From Acanthaster planci (taxonomy: Eukaryota; Echinodermata; Asteroidea; Valvatida; Acanthasteridae), in NCBI RefSeq assembly GCF_001949145.1, contig NW_019091556.1, positions 385,411-439,680 on the forward strand: a stretch of DNA of 54,270 nt, given 5' to 3'. This document shows, one piece after another, positions 33,753 to 44,537 of the stretch (position 1 is the first letter of the stretch; each line of letters begins with the position of its first letter). The translations under genes and the position numbers were made by a program. The notes beneath the pieces were generated by a model that saw only the letters and a program-made list of their open reading frames with translations, was not told where the DNA came from and made no database searches.

Positions 33753-35282
33753 TTAAGAAAATCGTTGACGGACATTCTGCAGAAGTTGTTTGCATTCTGC
33801 GCGGAAACGCTTGTTAGCCATTCCATAGATGAAGGCGTTGATCACGCTGTTGAGATAAGCGATGTCTTTCAGGACTATCAAAGCAGCCACCAAGTTGGCA
33901 TGGTGGGAAGACTTCTTGAAGTCCTTCTGGAGACTTCCCAGTGCGTAGAACCTTAGGTAAACCCAGGGGAACCAGAGAATGAAGAAGATAAATGTAGCGA
34001 TGAAGAGCATCTTCGTGATGCGGGACTGAGTAGCAGCCTGCCGGCGTCTCAGTCCTTGGTTGCCGTCTCGAAATCTTTCCGTGGATGATGGGGAGATGCC
34101 ATCGCTGTCTCTGCTTGAATGTGTAGGAGGCTGCAACATTTCCCATGTGGGACTGACTCTTGTGTTGCTAAGCACGGGTGCCAGTTGAATCGCAGAATGA
34201 CGTCCAAGCCTGCTGATATCCGCAGAAGGCTGGTGAGTTTCAAGTGGACTGGACTGAACAGCGCCAAGTGGAGTTGCTGGCAGATGCTCTGATGACACAA
34301 GCTCCCAACTGCAGCCGGCAGGTGTCTCCTCTTCACCTGCTGGACGCGGTAGCCTACTACTGGTTACAGTAAATAGTTGATTGGTAAGTTTACTGTTGGC
34401 CGCCTTGTCTGTCTGGGATTGACTCCGCGCTGCACCAACGAATGGAATACTCTGATGGCTGCCAAGTACTACCAAATGCTGTGGACTGCTAGATGGTACA
34501 ATAGGTATCGACTGGTGTGGCTGATGGGAGGTACAGCCACCAATTGGAGTTCCAGGCGATCTTGGGCTTTGAGGGAAAACTGGCTGATTATTGTCTTGGC
34601 ATCTCCCGCTAATGATGTTTGCTCCTTGATGTGGCCTTTCACCGGCGGCCAATCTTCTTCCACGTTTACGTATGAAGACAAAAATGGCGCCGTAAGACAT
34701 TGCTACTATAATTAGACACACGATGTACAAGATTGCCGGGAAAGATTGCGCCACCGACTGAAGAAAAGGAAACTGTTCAGTTTCTGTATAGAGGTTAGCA
34801 TATATTTTCTGGCCCACCTCAGGAAGGATAGCTATAAAGCCTGCCAAGAAACAAGAAATAACTATCACCTTGGCTCTCGTGAGCGTCATAGTGCGGCGAA
34901 GGGAGCGGCAGACAGCATCGAAGCGATCGAACGCGATGGCAGCAGTCAGAAAAGCCGTAGTGTATAGTACTCCCGTGCCGAGAAAATGGACGGCACTCTG
35001 GCGATCAAAACTGAGAAACTGCGCCGCCGATGCCAGGGCTAGAGCGTCTACGAATTTCAAGAGGCATTCCAACAAGTCAGCCAAGGCGAGGGAAGCGATG
35101 AAGATATGGGTCGTGGTACGGAGTCTTCTCGCCAGGTAAACAGCTAAAATGAGCAGATTCCCCGGGACACCGACGACAAAAACTACCAACCATAGAGTGA
35201 ACTCGGACCATCGAGTCACCTCGAGCTTCTTCAGAAGATCGTAAGTAGCGGACGCGGAGCCGTTCGCATCCGCCATATTCAT
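33753..35282 (-). CDS. rhodopsin-class (class A) GPCR, intronless, non-canonical signatures
   Basis: A single 509-codon ORF starts at MNMADANGS (one N-glycosylation site). Seven helices are visible: TM1 with GN (Asn42), TM2 LALAD (Asp69), TM3 ending FDRF (Arg120) in place of DRY, TM4, TM5 with a late Tyr (SYGAIF), TM6 FFILWFPW and TM7 with NSVINAFIYG. Helix 8 follows (NKRFRAECKQLL). A long third intracellular loop of about 210 residues is rich in Ser, Pro, Gln and His. Odd points: NPxxY is NAFIY (Pro replaced by Ala483), the TM3 start has Gln at the usual disulfide Cys position, and loop 2 has no Cys. The NAxIY form occurs in melatonin-type receptors; GPR84 and Moody/Tre1-like receptors are other possible relatives. 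Ligand unknown. Confidence 0.85.
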   Translation of the reverse strand: MNMADANGSASATYDLLKKLEVTRWSEFTLWLVVFVVGVPGNLLILAVYLARRLRTTTHIFIASLALADLLECLLKFVDALALASAAQFLSFDRQSAVHFLGTGVLYTTAFLTAAIAFDRFDAVCRSLRRTMTLTRAKVIVISCFLAGFIAILPEVGQKIYANLYTETEQFPFLQSVAQSFPAILYIVCLIIVAMSYGAIFVFIRKRGRRLAAGERPHQGANIISGRCQDNNQPVFPQSPRSPGTPIGGCTSHQPHQSIPIVPSSSPQHLVVLGSHQSIPFVGAARSQSQTDKAANSKLTNQLFTVTSSRLPRPAGEEETPAGCSWELVSSEHLPATPLGAVQSSPLETHQPSADISRLGRHSAIQLAPVLSNTRVSPTWEMLQPPTHSSRDSDGISPSSTERFRDGNQGLRRRQAATQSRITKMLFIATFIFFILWFPWVYLRFYALGSLQKDFKKSSHHANLVAALIVLKDIAYLNSVINAFIYGMANKRFRAECKQLLQNVRQRFS

Positions 35283-35859
35283 GAAATCGTAGAAAATATT
35301 CTTTGCCGGTCAACGCCGTACAGTCGAACGAACTTGGAAAGTTGAGACTGTCACTTTGCTCTGAGCAAATCACGTTTTTGAAAGAGCTGACAGAGTGTAA
35401 TGTCGTATTGTTACTCGCAATGAATTGACTTCCTGCTTTATAATGCCGTCATCTATCACTGGGTACTTTCTGGCCTGCACTTTTCTTATGCATCAGAGAC
35501 ATTAAGGGCGTAATAACGCAGTTGTTTTTACTTCAAAGACGATATGTCACTGACCACAAAGTGCGGCTTTAATATGTGAAGTGGCCATGGATCACTTGAA
35601 ATCCTATTATTATGCGCGTAATTTCTCTCATAGAAACGTCAGTGGAACTTTGGGCATTTAATGCGCTTGGTTTTTTTCCTCAATCTGTTTCGTTCCTTAT
35701 CAGGATTACGAAGTTATTTACAACATGCAGGATCTTCAAAAATCAATAGAATTCTCAGTAAACGTCACAACTCTCGACAGTGCTTGATTAGAAAGCATTA
35801 ATGGTACGCCTGTGATATCAACAATCCCGCCAGGGACGTTCTTAGACCAAACATGTATA

Positions 35860-36340
35860 GATTGGGTTGAGCAGCCGGGGGTATTTGGCGCGAATTATTC
35901 CCGGGTAGGGAAGACTGGACTTCTCGTAAATGTCATTGTTGTCCGTTATGTTTGCTCCACCACTAACAGACGTAGGGGTGAGTCGGCATATCATGGTGGT
36001 TTAGTTCTCGACCAGACCAGCTCGTTCGAATGAATATCGCTAGTCTAAATGTTAACGGGCCTTCAAACAGTCGGCAGGTACATGTATTTGTAAACGCTCT
36101 GTGCCATGCCATCCATGACATTGCGTTTCACCCGGCAATAGGCACAGCTCATGTTGTTCAGTATCTTTCTGTCAGTGAAATGTAAGAAAATTAAATATTG
36201 CATTAACATATTTGCAATACGCATTTGAAAGGTCTTATTGGATGTCATATCAAGCGGTAGCTCAGTTAACCGCAAAGTTAAACTGATTCCGATGAAACAT
36301 CATGGGGTATAATCTCCAACGATTTACCGCCTTGTCTGTC
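35860..36340 (+). repeat. dispersed repeat, copy A (pair with 37633-38085)
   Basis: It matches 37633-38085 over its length in the same orientation, at visibly diverged identity. Shared blocks include GGTTGAGCAG, GTCGGCAGGTA, ACGCTCTGTGCCAT, GACATTGCGTTT, GGCAATAGGCA, GAAAATTAAATATTGCAT, ATATCAAGCGGT and TTTACCGCC. No protein match. Confidence 0.75.
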
Positions 36341-37632
36341 TCGACCTGAAGTAATTTGTAATTGGATGCTCAGTTGGCAAAACTCAGAGATGAACACGTC
36401 TTTTATTGACTGTAATCTCTGATCAAATCATGATCTTCAATATAATGGTCCATATTCATTCATTTTACCTGACCCAAAATGAGAAGGCCTTTAAATCGTT
36501 AACAAGAAGTGGATAATAATGTAACAAAGACAGTCGAATATATAGGCTTAAAAAGTCGAAAAGTTCAAATCTCAGCTCTGTTGCAAGATAAGGAGCTTTC
36601 CGGAACGAGGTTTGTACATTAGATCGTGTGCCTACTACACTGTCCAAGACTACTTGATCCCACATTAGCGTTCCTGTAGCATGTGTCCTTGAAGACGTTG
36701 AGGGGAAATTTTGAAACAGGCCAAGTTTTTGTGACTAAATAGTGTATCAATCCGTGTCCGAATTAGTTAGCTGTGGCTTGAATTTACGCGCTAGTCTTTG
36801 TTCATGTTATCTATAGGCCCTATCCTTACTGCTATGACTAACCAATTTGTGTTGCACGATTCGTTGAGGACAGCCTGCCTCTACAACATGACCTATTGCT
36901 ACGTTACACTGTATCTTAATAAAACGTACATCGTCGAAATACACAACTGACGCTCTGCCGTTATCTTCACACGGCCCTAGTCATGCAGTAGACTCAGGAC
37001 TCTTTATAAATTGAGACTTTTTTGAAAGTGTACGAGCCATTTCAAAGGAAAACGAATTCCTTTCGGTTCTATAAAGCCGAAAAGCTGACCTGGCCTTAAT
37101 GGTGACTGACCTGACCGGGTAGTGACTATTATGCATGCTTCGTGATGGTGATAATATGGCGCAGTATAATGGGTATTTATGGTTATGATTCTGCCATCAA
37201 TTCGATTCAGGCCTTTCAAATTACCCCGGGTTACCTTTTTAATTGTATGAAAGTGTTTTCCAGAGTTTGACAGAAAGCCTAAATTCCTTTCGTCATTTCT
37301 GAGAAAGCCTTTATCTTAATCCGACTGTTGCAAGTCTATTTTATCATTCTTTCACAGACATTAGTGGTTGTAAGAAAAGGGTTGATGAAGACTACTTAAG
37401 CATCATAAATTCCCACATAGAAAGCTGACAATAAGGCACTGTATGACCTAACCCGATACCCTAAGCCACCATTTAAGTTGTGGAGTGCGAGTCGGCCTTT
37501 GTGACCTTAATCGATGTTCTCTCTGAGCTGAGTCCGTCCGATAGGGGTGGTTTGGTCAAGAACTCCCTCTTTAGGCCTAGATGTTGTATTTTTATCCATC
37601 TTTGGCCAATGAAAGACTTTTTAGAAAAGGTG

Positions 37633-38085
37633 AGATGGGTTGAGCAGTCAGAGAGTATTTTGCTTGTACTATCCCCTGATAGGGATGACTTGATTTCTCG
37701 CAAATGTGATTGTTGGCTCTTATGTTTACTCCACCTAATAGACGACGCTAATAGACGTACGAATGGCAAATCATATTGTTTTTTTTTCAGTTCTGGAAGA
37801 AACCAGCCCGTTCGAATATGTTGACTGGTGTCAAATAGTCGGCAGGTATCTATAGACGCTCTGTGCCATCCACGACATTGCGTTTTACCTGGCAATAGGC
37901 ATAGTCGTGTTGTGCAGTATATTTCTGTCGGTGAAAGACAGAAGAAAATTAAATATTGCATAAACAAAATCAGACACATTTAAATGTCTTATTCGATGCC
38001 ATATCAAGCGGTGGCGCAGTTCAGCACAAAATTTGATGAAACGTCATGGAGTCTAATCTCTAAACGGTTTACCGCCTCGTCTGTC
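37633..38085 (+). repeat. dispersed repeat, copy B (pair with 35860-36340)
   Basis: This is the same order of blocks as copy A, about 1.77 kb downstream, with several short indels, including an extra T-rich piece near 37775-37790. It ends at TTTACCGCCTCGTCTGTC, as copy A ends at TTTACCGCCTTGTCTGTC. Confidence 0.75.
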
Positions 38086-39229
38086 TTTTTAGAAAAGATA
38101 GACTGAAAGACGGATGCCATGATGTTAGCATATTTTACGTAGCTCTCCTGCGAAGTTGAACTGAATTCCTAGTTTGCCTGCATCTGCCAAACTATATAGT
38201 GGGTTGCAACCTGGCACAAGATGGAAACGAAGACGCGTTATAAGAAGCGCCGTTATGACATAAACACAGAGTAGTGTCATTATGACAATCAGATTATCTC
38301 AACGTTCTTTAACTTTCTTTTTTGCAAGTCCGGGGGGGGGATTTCAAGTAGTTGTTTAGCTTGACATCAACATGGCATTACAAACTTTGTGATGTCATAT
38401 TGAGGTCATAAAAGTTACAATTTTTAATATTAGCCATGGTCCTGTTAACATGAAATTCACTTGGTACGTAAAAAGTAAACCCTGATGGTACTTTTGAAGT
38501 GACTCAGACTCAACTTAGGCCATGTGAAGTGAGTGAATGCATTAGTTGCTAGTCAGTGTAAAATGAGAAAAAAAATTCCAAGTGATTTCAACAGTTACAT
38601 AATGCAAGTTATTACTTTTGGCAGTGCGATACTTTCATTTTGTCCCTGATTATCAATGAGCTGGATTTCTGATTTCAACTTAGAAAAAACACCAATAAAT
38701 TTCATTTAAGGCGTATTCTAGTTCCCATTTGTAGCATTCGTATTTGTCTTGAGTTGTCTCGTGCGGTGATCGCCATCGAATTGAAAAGGCCAGATAAGTA
38801 GCCTGTGAGCCCATCTGAAAGGTAGATGTATTCCTTATATCCGAAATCTGTTTCGTGATGTCTATTTCAATTTTTTGGAGGAACAATACGCCTTGGGTGT
38901 GCCAAGCTGAATTGGCACCGGGTTGCCATCTATCCTGTGAAGACTATTTGTCTAATGGACTAGCGATAGTGTGTTATCGATTAAAACACAGGTTACTTCA
39001 TTCATCGGCTGATTTTAAACTTTTAATAACCGATAAACTGGATTTCAATTCAATCTAACCCTAAAAGTCCCACATCTTCATTGTAATTACAACATATTTT
39101 AGTATGTAAATAGCAAAGTTATATAAAAGCGTCATTATAATACTATGCTGAGGAATAGCGGGCCTACATTACCAACCTTGACTTCACGTGCGTATAAAAG
39201 CTGCATGGGAAAATAAGGACTTCGTGTAG

Positions 39230-39382
39230 GGTACCAAAGTGTGACGTCACTGTAAACCAGAAAGTGCAGTGCAAAACGAATGGAGTACGCGCGCGTGTTG
39301 GTTCGGGCGCTGATTCTTGCCATAATGCCGTTTAGGCCTATATAAATAATTGTGCACATGACGTATTCACTTTTAATACTCT
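39230..39382 (-). mobile_element. GTACCGAAGTG-family MITE, copy 3 (inverted)
   Basis: Read on the minus strand it follows copy 2: GTGAATACGTCA, then GAACCAACACGCGCGCGTAC, CATTCGTTTTGCACTGCACT, GTGACGTCAC and CACTTTGGTACC. Its outer left end is altered by a short insertion. It lies about 200 bp downstream of the dehydrogenase stop codon. Confidence 0.75.
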
Positions 39383-39587
39383 TCGGCACAATTAAAATCT
39401 GTACAACACTATCAATAATACCCAAGATTAGACTCAGACACGAATGTAAACTTTTTAAAGGTAAAAAGTAAAACAGACAGTCATGTTGACGCTGGAAGTT
39501 CACTTTTTTACATCAACAGTCACCGGCAGTATTGTGACAACGTGTGAAGTCAGCGAGTATCAGTCTTGTAATTTCTTCAAGTGACTT

Positions 39588-40415
39588 CTAAAAAACTGCG
39601 CCCGTCAAATTAACTAGAATGTCCCACAACCTATTCTGTTCGTCCTTGTTGTACGTAATATCGCTTGATCGTGTATCGATGTCGTCCTCGAAGTATCTCC
39701 CTGTCACTCCGTCTAGGCGGGGATCTGTGGCGGCGCGGAACACGAAGTCTGCTTCCTCGACCGGAATACCGGACATTTTGCCCTTCCAGGCTTGGCCCAG
39801 CAGCTTGGTGTTCACTCGGCCGGGGTGGAGACAGTTAACTGAGATGTTTCCTTGATCTTGAAGAAGGTCGGCCATTTTGTAGGTGAACATAACCTCATGG
39901 ACTTTGGAGAGCACGTAAGCCCGTCGCCCATCACTGTGAGTCCAGTTAGTGGTAGGCTCAAAACCTTTGACGGGTTGATACTCACGATGCAGTGCGGAAC
40001 TCACGTGAATGATCCGGCTTGACTCACTAGTCTGAAGCAGATCCATCAAAAGGGACGTCAGCAGAAAGGGTGCCAGAACGTTGACGGCAAATGTCATCTC
40101 GTAGCCGTCCTCGGAATCAATCCTGTCTATCATGAACACGCCGGCGTTGTTAACGAGGACATCCAGACGGCGATGCTTGCTGTGGATTTCCTCTGACAGG
40201 GCCCGGACCTGGCTTAAGGAGCTGAGGTCAGCCGTGTAGCCCTCCAGTGAGCTGTTGCCGGTCTTGCGAGCTATCTCGCTCAGAGCGTTGGAGAGTTTTT
40301 TTGGATTGCGACCGTGCATCAGCACTGTAGCCCCGGTCTGAGCCAGGCGCATTGCTGTGTGTTTCCCGATGCCGTCTGAGGCACCTGTAACGAGGCAGAC
40401 ATGACTGTCCATCAT
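39588..40415 (-). CDS. short-chain dehydrogenase/reductase (RDH/DHRS-like), intronless
   Basis: The ORF has 275 codons from ATG (MMDSHVC). It has the classical SDR fold marks: cofactor loop TGASDGIG (10-17), basic HGRNPKK after strand 2 (Arg36, suggesting NADP(H)), ADLSS (Asp63), NNAG (89-92), and the tetrad Asn112 (AVNVLAP), Ser139 (HVSS), Tyr167 and Lys171 (YVLSK). The HPGRVNTKL motif follows the catalytic region. Length and the EMTFAVNVLAPFLLT stretch resemble retinol dehydrogenase 11-14 and DHRS-type enzymes, which oxidise or reduce retinoid, steroid or other carbonyl substrates. No N-terminal membrane anchor or signal is visible, so it is probably cytosolic. A TATA box lies about 65 bp upstream. 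The lack of introns could reflect an old retrocopy. Confidence 0.88.
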   Translation of the reverse strand: MMDSHVCLVTGASDGIGKHTAMRLAQTGATVLMHGRNPKKLSNALSEIARKTGNSSLEGYTADLSSLSQVRALSEEIHSKHRRLDVLVNNAGVFMIDRIDSEDGYEMTFAVNVLAPFLLTSLLMDLLQTSESSRIIHVSSALHREYQPVKGFEPTTNWTHSDGRRAYVLSKVHEVMFTYKMADLLQDQGNISVNCLHPGRVNTKLLGQAWKGKMSGIPVEEADFVFRAATDPRLDGVTGRYFEDDIDTRSSDITYNKDEQNRLWDILVNLTGAVF

Positions 40416-40477
40416 TGCTGACCGTTTGTAGCACTCAACTTGATGATATAATGTCTCGCTTTTAACCGGTCGCCCAA

Positions 40478-40485
40478 CTTTTATA
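40478..40485 (-). promoter_or_regulatory. TATA box of the short-chain dehydrogenase gene
   Basis: TATAAAAG reads on the minus strand 63-70 bp before the ATG at 40415, which would put transcription start about 30-40 bp before the ATG. The position and match to consensus support a TATA-driven, short-leader promoter. Confidence 0.6.
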
Positions 40486-41740
40486 CTCCAGTGTTTTCAT
40501 TCTTTACGTACCAGTGGTTTGGGTCATAGTTCACTGGGAGTGGCGCTGATTAAGTAAGTTCAGGTAACGATAACCTTGACATTTTCATAACCATAGAGTT
40601 CTTCGTCCAGTGCTTATCAAACTGCCTAGTTGCAGTAGTGTTGCCTTCTTGTAATTGGACAGTTTATTGTAACGAGCCAGTTCTCGTGCTCAAAGCAAAG
40701 CGCGTCCGAGGTCATATAGAATACGTGCGTTCTTCTTGGACCACCGGTGGCTATTTGAAATACCGAACTAACTCATTTTTCGATACGGGTTCATCATTGC
40801 ACACACGTCCTTAATCTTTAATCTGAATTTTCCGTTGCCCCTTCAATTTGTACCATTTTTGCATACAATAGAGAAAATTAATTTTGTATTTCGAAAACAT
40901 AAGACCATCTGGATTTGTACCGGGTACTTTGACATATTGTCCACTTTCTTGTTAACTGGAAGCAACTCGTTTAAGAATTTTGGCCCTGCGCCAAATCAAA
41001 GTGAACCTCGGTAAACAGGTCAGTTACCATTTTGGTTGTAGAGATCTTCAGTCATTGAATTATTTTCCGCTTTCCAAGTTGAAAGAGTGCGCAGAGCATA
41101 CCTCTTTTACAAAGAGGTGTTTCTAAATATCAAATGTAGGTTTGAGAAAACCTCTTCCCTCACAATGCGCTGGTCGAAGCGTCAAGGTTGTTAGCTATCA
41201 AGTTTTCCAGTACCACTCTTCAGATTAGCCTTACCACGGACTCAAATTTTTCGACGATCATTGATTTGATAATTCAGGCGCTCATTATCTCGCGTGGAAA
41301 TACTGACCGCAAAAAGATTGAGGAAACATGTCTTGAAAACTGTGGCCAAAGGTTGTCCACAGTTGGTTTGCGTCCTTGAGTCTAATTAGTTTTAATGTAC
41401 GACTAAATCACAAAGTAGACGTCCAAATCTTGTCGTTCGTGCGTTTCAGACTTCCTCCAGCCTTGGCGGCACCTTTTCTTCTCGATTTGCCTCACACAAT
41501 CGTCGGTTGCACCACGACGTGCATGTGTCGTGTGTTTAAGTCTATAAACGGTACGTCACTTCGTGGTGCACCAAAACTACTCCGCGCGTCTTTTCGTGGT
41601 GAAACCGACGAAATATGCACACTACACAGCGCAACTGTCAATGCAAGCCTGCCTTGACGCATTGCCGAGATCATTGGCCCGTCTGTTGTGGGGACAGCAA
41701 TATCATTTTGCATAAAAATCAATTTGCCGATGACCTTCCA

Positions 41741-42530
41741 GGTTCTTTCTTCGTTGAAAGTTCAATAACCACAATAGAGTTGAAGGGCTGACGCCATAGA
41801 TGCACAACCTTCCGTGCAACCTCGCTCAAGGTATTGTCCTCGGGTGCCCCTGAAAAGGTTGGATGAGCGTAATTCTGGCGATTGTTAATGCCCCTAAGAT
41901 TAATCAGCTTTCGTCTTTGGTGTAAGGATAAACACAAAAGAATACTGAGTGGATATTGGATACGCTCCTTTTATTATCTATTTGTTCATTGCAACGATTT
42001 TTTTCATTGAAAGTTGGCAAGAGTCTGCACACGGAGTTAAGGGACTGACATCATAATGCAAAACACCCCTCGGCAGCCTCACTTCAGGCAGTGCTGTGTC
42101 GTGGTTAAGTTTCGAATGGTTTCTCAAGTCTACGATGACACTGGGAGAACGATGCGTTGCTGGCGGAAGTGATGGCCCTGAGATGTTCGGGCTAAGAGTA
42201 TAATCAGTTGTGTTTGGAAATCTCTAACAAGACGTGATCGACTTTAGTCCAAAGGATAAATTCCAGAGAACTCTGAATAGGTGTTTTCAACGTGATTGCC
42301 CTTCAGGGTTGACTGATGTTTCATTTTATTTCAGTTTCAATGGATAGTCTTTGGACACAGTTAATAGACTGACGTCACCATGGCCGGCATCTCCGTAGCC
42401 TTGCTTGAGGGCATGCTGGGTCGTTACTTCATTTCCCATGACCCTTCTTGTCGGGAGGAACTTCGCTGCCACAGGTTGGCTGGTTCTAGGGAAAGGTGAT
42501 GCAGTGCGACACTTACAAGTCCTCAAAGAT
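41741..42530 (-). repeat. three diverged repeat units of about 270-330 bp
   Basis: Each unit contains a related core: GTTGAAGGGCTGACGCCATA near 41776, GTTAAGGGACTGACATCATA near 42036 and GTTAATAGACTGACGTCACC near 42360. Similar flanks are a TTCA(T/A)TGAAAG-like word before and CC(T/G)TGAGATG or similar words after. On the minus strand the units have fairly long open frames, but no known domain. They could be degenerate transposon pieces or old exon duplicates. Confidence 0.45.
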
Positions 42531-43260
42531 CTCCCGGGAGACAGGAAACAATTTCTGGATATGTTTCCGTTGACTTGAAGCTTTTAAAAACCATACAGAC
42601 AGGAAAGGCCGAAGTTGTCCGAGTCAGAACAAAGTCAAGGGAAACTGTTTTCAAAAGGGTTGCCCAGATTATATTTATTTTCCTTAGCGATTCCATTGAT
42701 ATTTAAAGGGCTAGACACTATAACTTTTTTCCTAGTGCCATGAGTTGCAGTTACGTTTTAACTGTGAGTGATATGTAATACCCAGGGAATTTTCTTTGAT
42801 ATGTCATGTTATATTGAGAAGAAGAAAGTGTTCCAAGTCAAGGATTTTGCCGCCAAAAAGTCTGCAAAAATAACATTGGTGCTTTCTTGTTTGGATGGAC
42901 AAAATTGTATTGTGCATGGTGGAGCTAAAAAATCGAAATGCAAGGTAATAAATTTTGGACCAGGGTGATTCCGAACTTCTGTTTTAAAGTAGATTGTTGT
43001 TATAACGGCCAATATTAAAAAACTATATTGATGTATTCGTCTGAATATTTAAGCTGGTTTCCTGAATCTAAGCTACAATTTTTTTCAAGTTAATATAAAA
43101 GAAACATACATAACACTAAAATCCTAATTAGCCATTTCATTAGTTCAGAGGCTTGTTTGAGCAAGCTTTCTTACATTACATGGTAAATGATTTCCAACGG
43201 TTTTCAATAGCCAATCAATCTACACCTGTTGCGTTGAATGCAGTTTGCGTGACTTATTAT

Positions 43261-43603
43261 TAAAGACCAACTCCAACTGTTTTAAAAGTTTTGAAAATAA
43301 ACTTGTATTGCGTTTAGTGTTTAATAAATCATACATTCATTACCAAATCATGTATGTATTGCATAATTTTGCGTAATATATCACAGAAATCACTATTCAT
43401 TAGATGCTCATGAGTCGTGACGACACATCCATTTTACAACTGGAGACTGGACTCCCAGGAAAAATGGGTACAAAAACTGTGTTTTATTAACACAAAAACG
43501 TGTGTTGCAAGGGAGATCTTGATATGTGCCAGTTTTATTAAATTTGGTTTTTCTGAATAGGATTCAATATGAGAAAAAGCAACATCGTTGGAGTTGGTCT
43601 TTA
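43261..43603. mobile_element. TA-flanked MITE with 17-bp terminal inverted repeats
   Basis: The left end TAAAGACCAACTCCAAC and right end GTTGGAGTTGGTCTTTA are exact inverses 343 bp apart. The terminal TA on each side fits a mariner-type TA target duplication. The interior is AT-rich without a coding frame for transposase. Confidence 0.75.
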
Positions 43604-44318
43604 CAAAAATGCTTATTGGTAAATTTAAATGTCGTGGTATCATGTTGCTCTTTAGCTAGCATTAAGCACTTTTTCTGAGCATAAATGTATGATTCTAGAA
43701 GTAGCTCTTCCTATATCAAATTAATTCAACAAAACAGTAATTTCGCATCATGTGTACAAGCCTACGAAAAACTTAAAAATCATAAAATACATTCCATACG
43801 GATAAACAGATGAGGGAAAAAATGAATGTGAATACGAGTGTAGCCAGTAGGCCAGTTATATTTTTAAGCCGGCAAATATTAAAAAAAAACTAACTCCATT
43901 TGAATACAGATGCCTGGCATGGCAACATTATCTGATATCTGTGTAATTATCAGATTAGCAAGTTGGGGGCTGAATAATGTGTTGATTAGAATTTTTTTAA
44001 AAATGTACAATTTGATCAGCATAGAGATGCAAAAACTTGCTTTTATCCTTTGAAATCACCAAAAGTAGGAGATATGATTGTCTGCATAAAATATCCCTTT
44101 CAAAAGTATGCATATCAAATCTTCTTCCAAATGACCCAATACAAGTTGGAATTTTTTTCTTAGACCACATAACGGATGTTGCATCTCTCTGCACTTTCTA
44201 TCAGCACTATAAACCATCCCTCGAGCTTCCAGGAATTTTACCCCATTGATATTATTCGTACAACACGCTTTTCTTCAACAGCACACCCATTCACCTATAC
44301 CCAAGTCCAACACAAGCC

Positions 44319-44324
44319 TTTATT
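44319..44324 (-). terminator. polyadenylation signal of the Ig-NHL gene
   Basis: AATAAA reads on the minus strand about 215 bp after the stop codon at 44538, followed by a GT-rich stretch (GGCTTGTGTTGG), the expected downstream element. Confidence 0.55.
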
Positions 44325-44537
44325 AGTCTGCCTATGTATCAAGGACATCTCGCCTATGGAATGTGCGTCCTGCTCACACATTTGCCCACACATAACTATT
44401 AACGAGGACAGTTTTAAGAATGATGTTAATTCGTACTCACTCAATTATGAAGAGCTTTTGGCCACATTTGACAGGTTGACTAGGCTGTGTAGTAACGCAG
44501 TTACGAATATCCAGCTACTAATTCATTTGCAGCAGAG

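Larger units (their letters stand above)
35283..39587. other. intergenic between GPCR and SDR, with a duplicated segment
   Basis: It holds two copies of an approximately 470-bp repeat (35860-36340, 37633-38085), a 9-base G run near 38332-38340 and a MITE copy (39230-39382). The GPCR promoter should lie just above 35282, but no TATA box was found. No coding exon was recognised. Confidence 0.5.
40416..44537. other. intergenic between SDR and Ig-NHL gene
   Basis: It contains the SDR promoter, three diverged repeat units (41741-42530), a TA-flanked MITE (43261-43603) and, at its right end, the 3' flank of the minus-strand Ig-NHL gene with a polyadenylation signal at 44319-44324. Open frames here lack recognisable domains. 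Confidence 0.5.
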
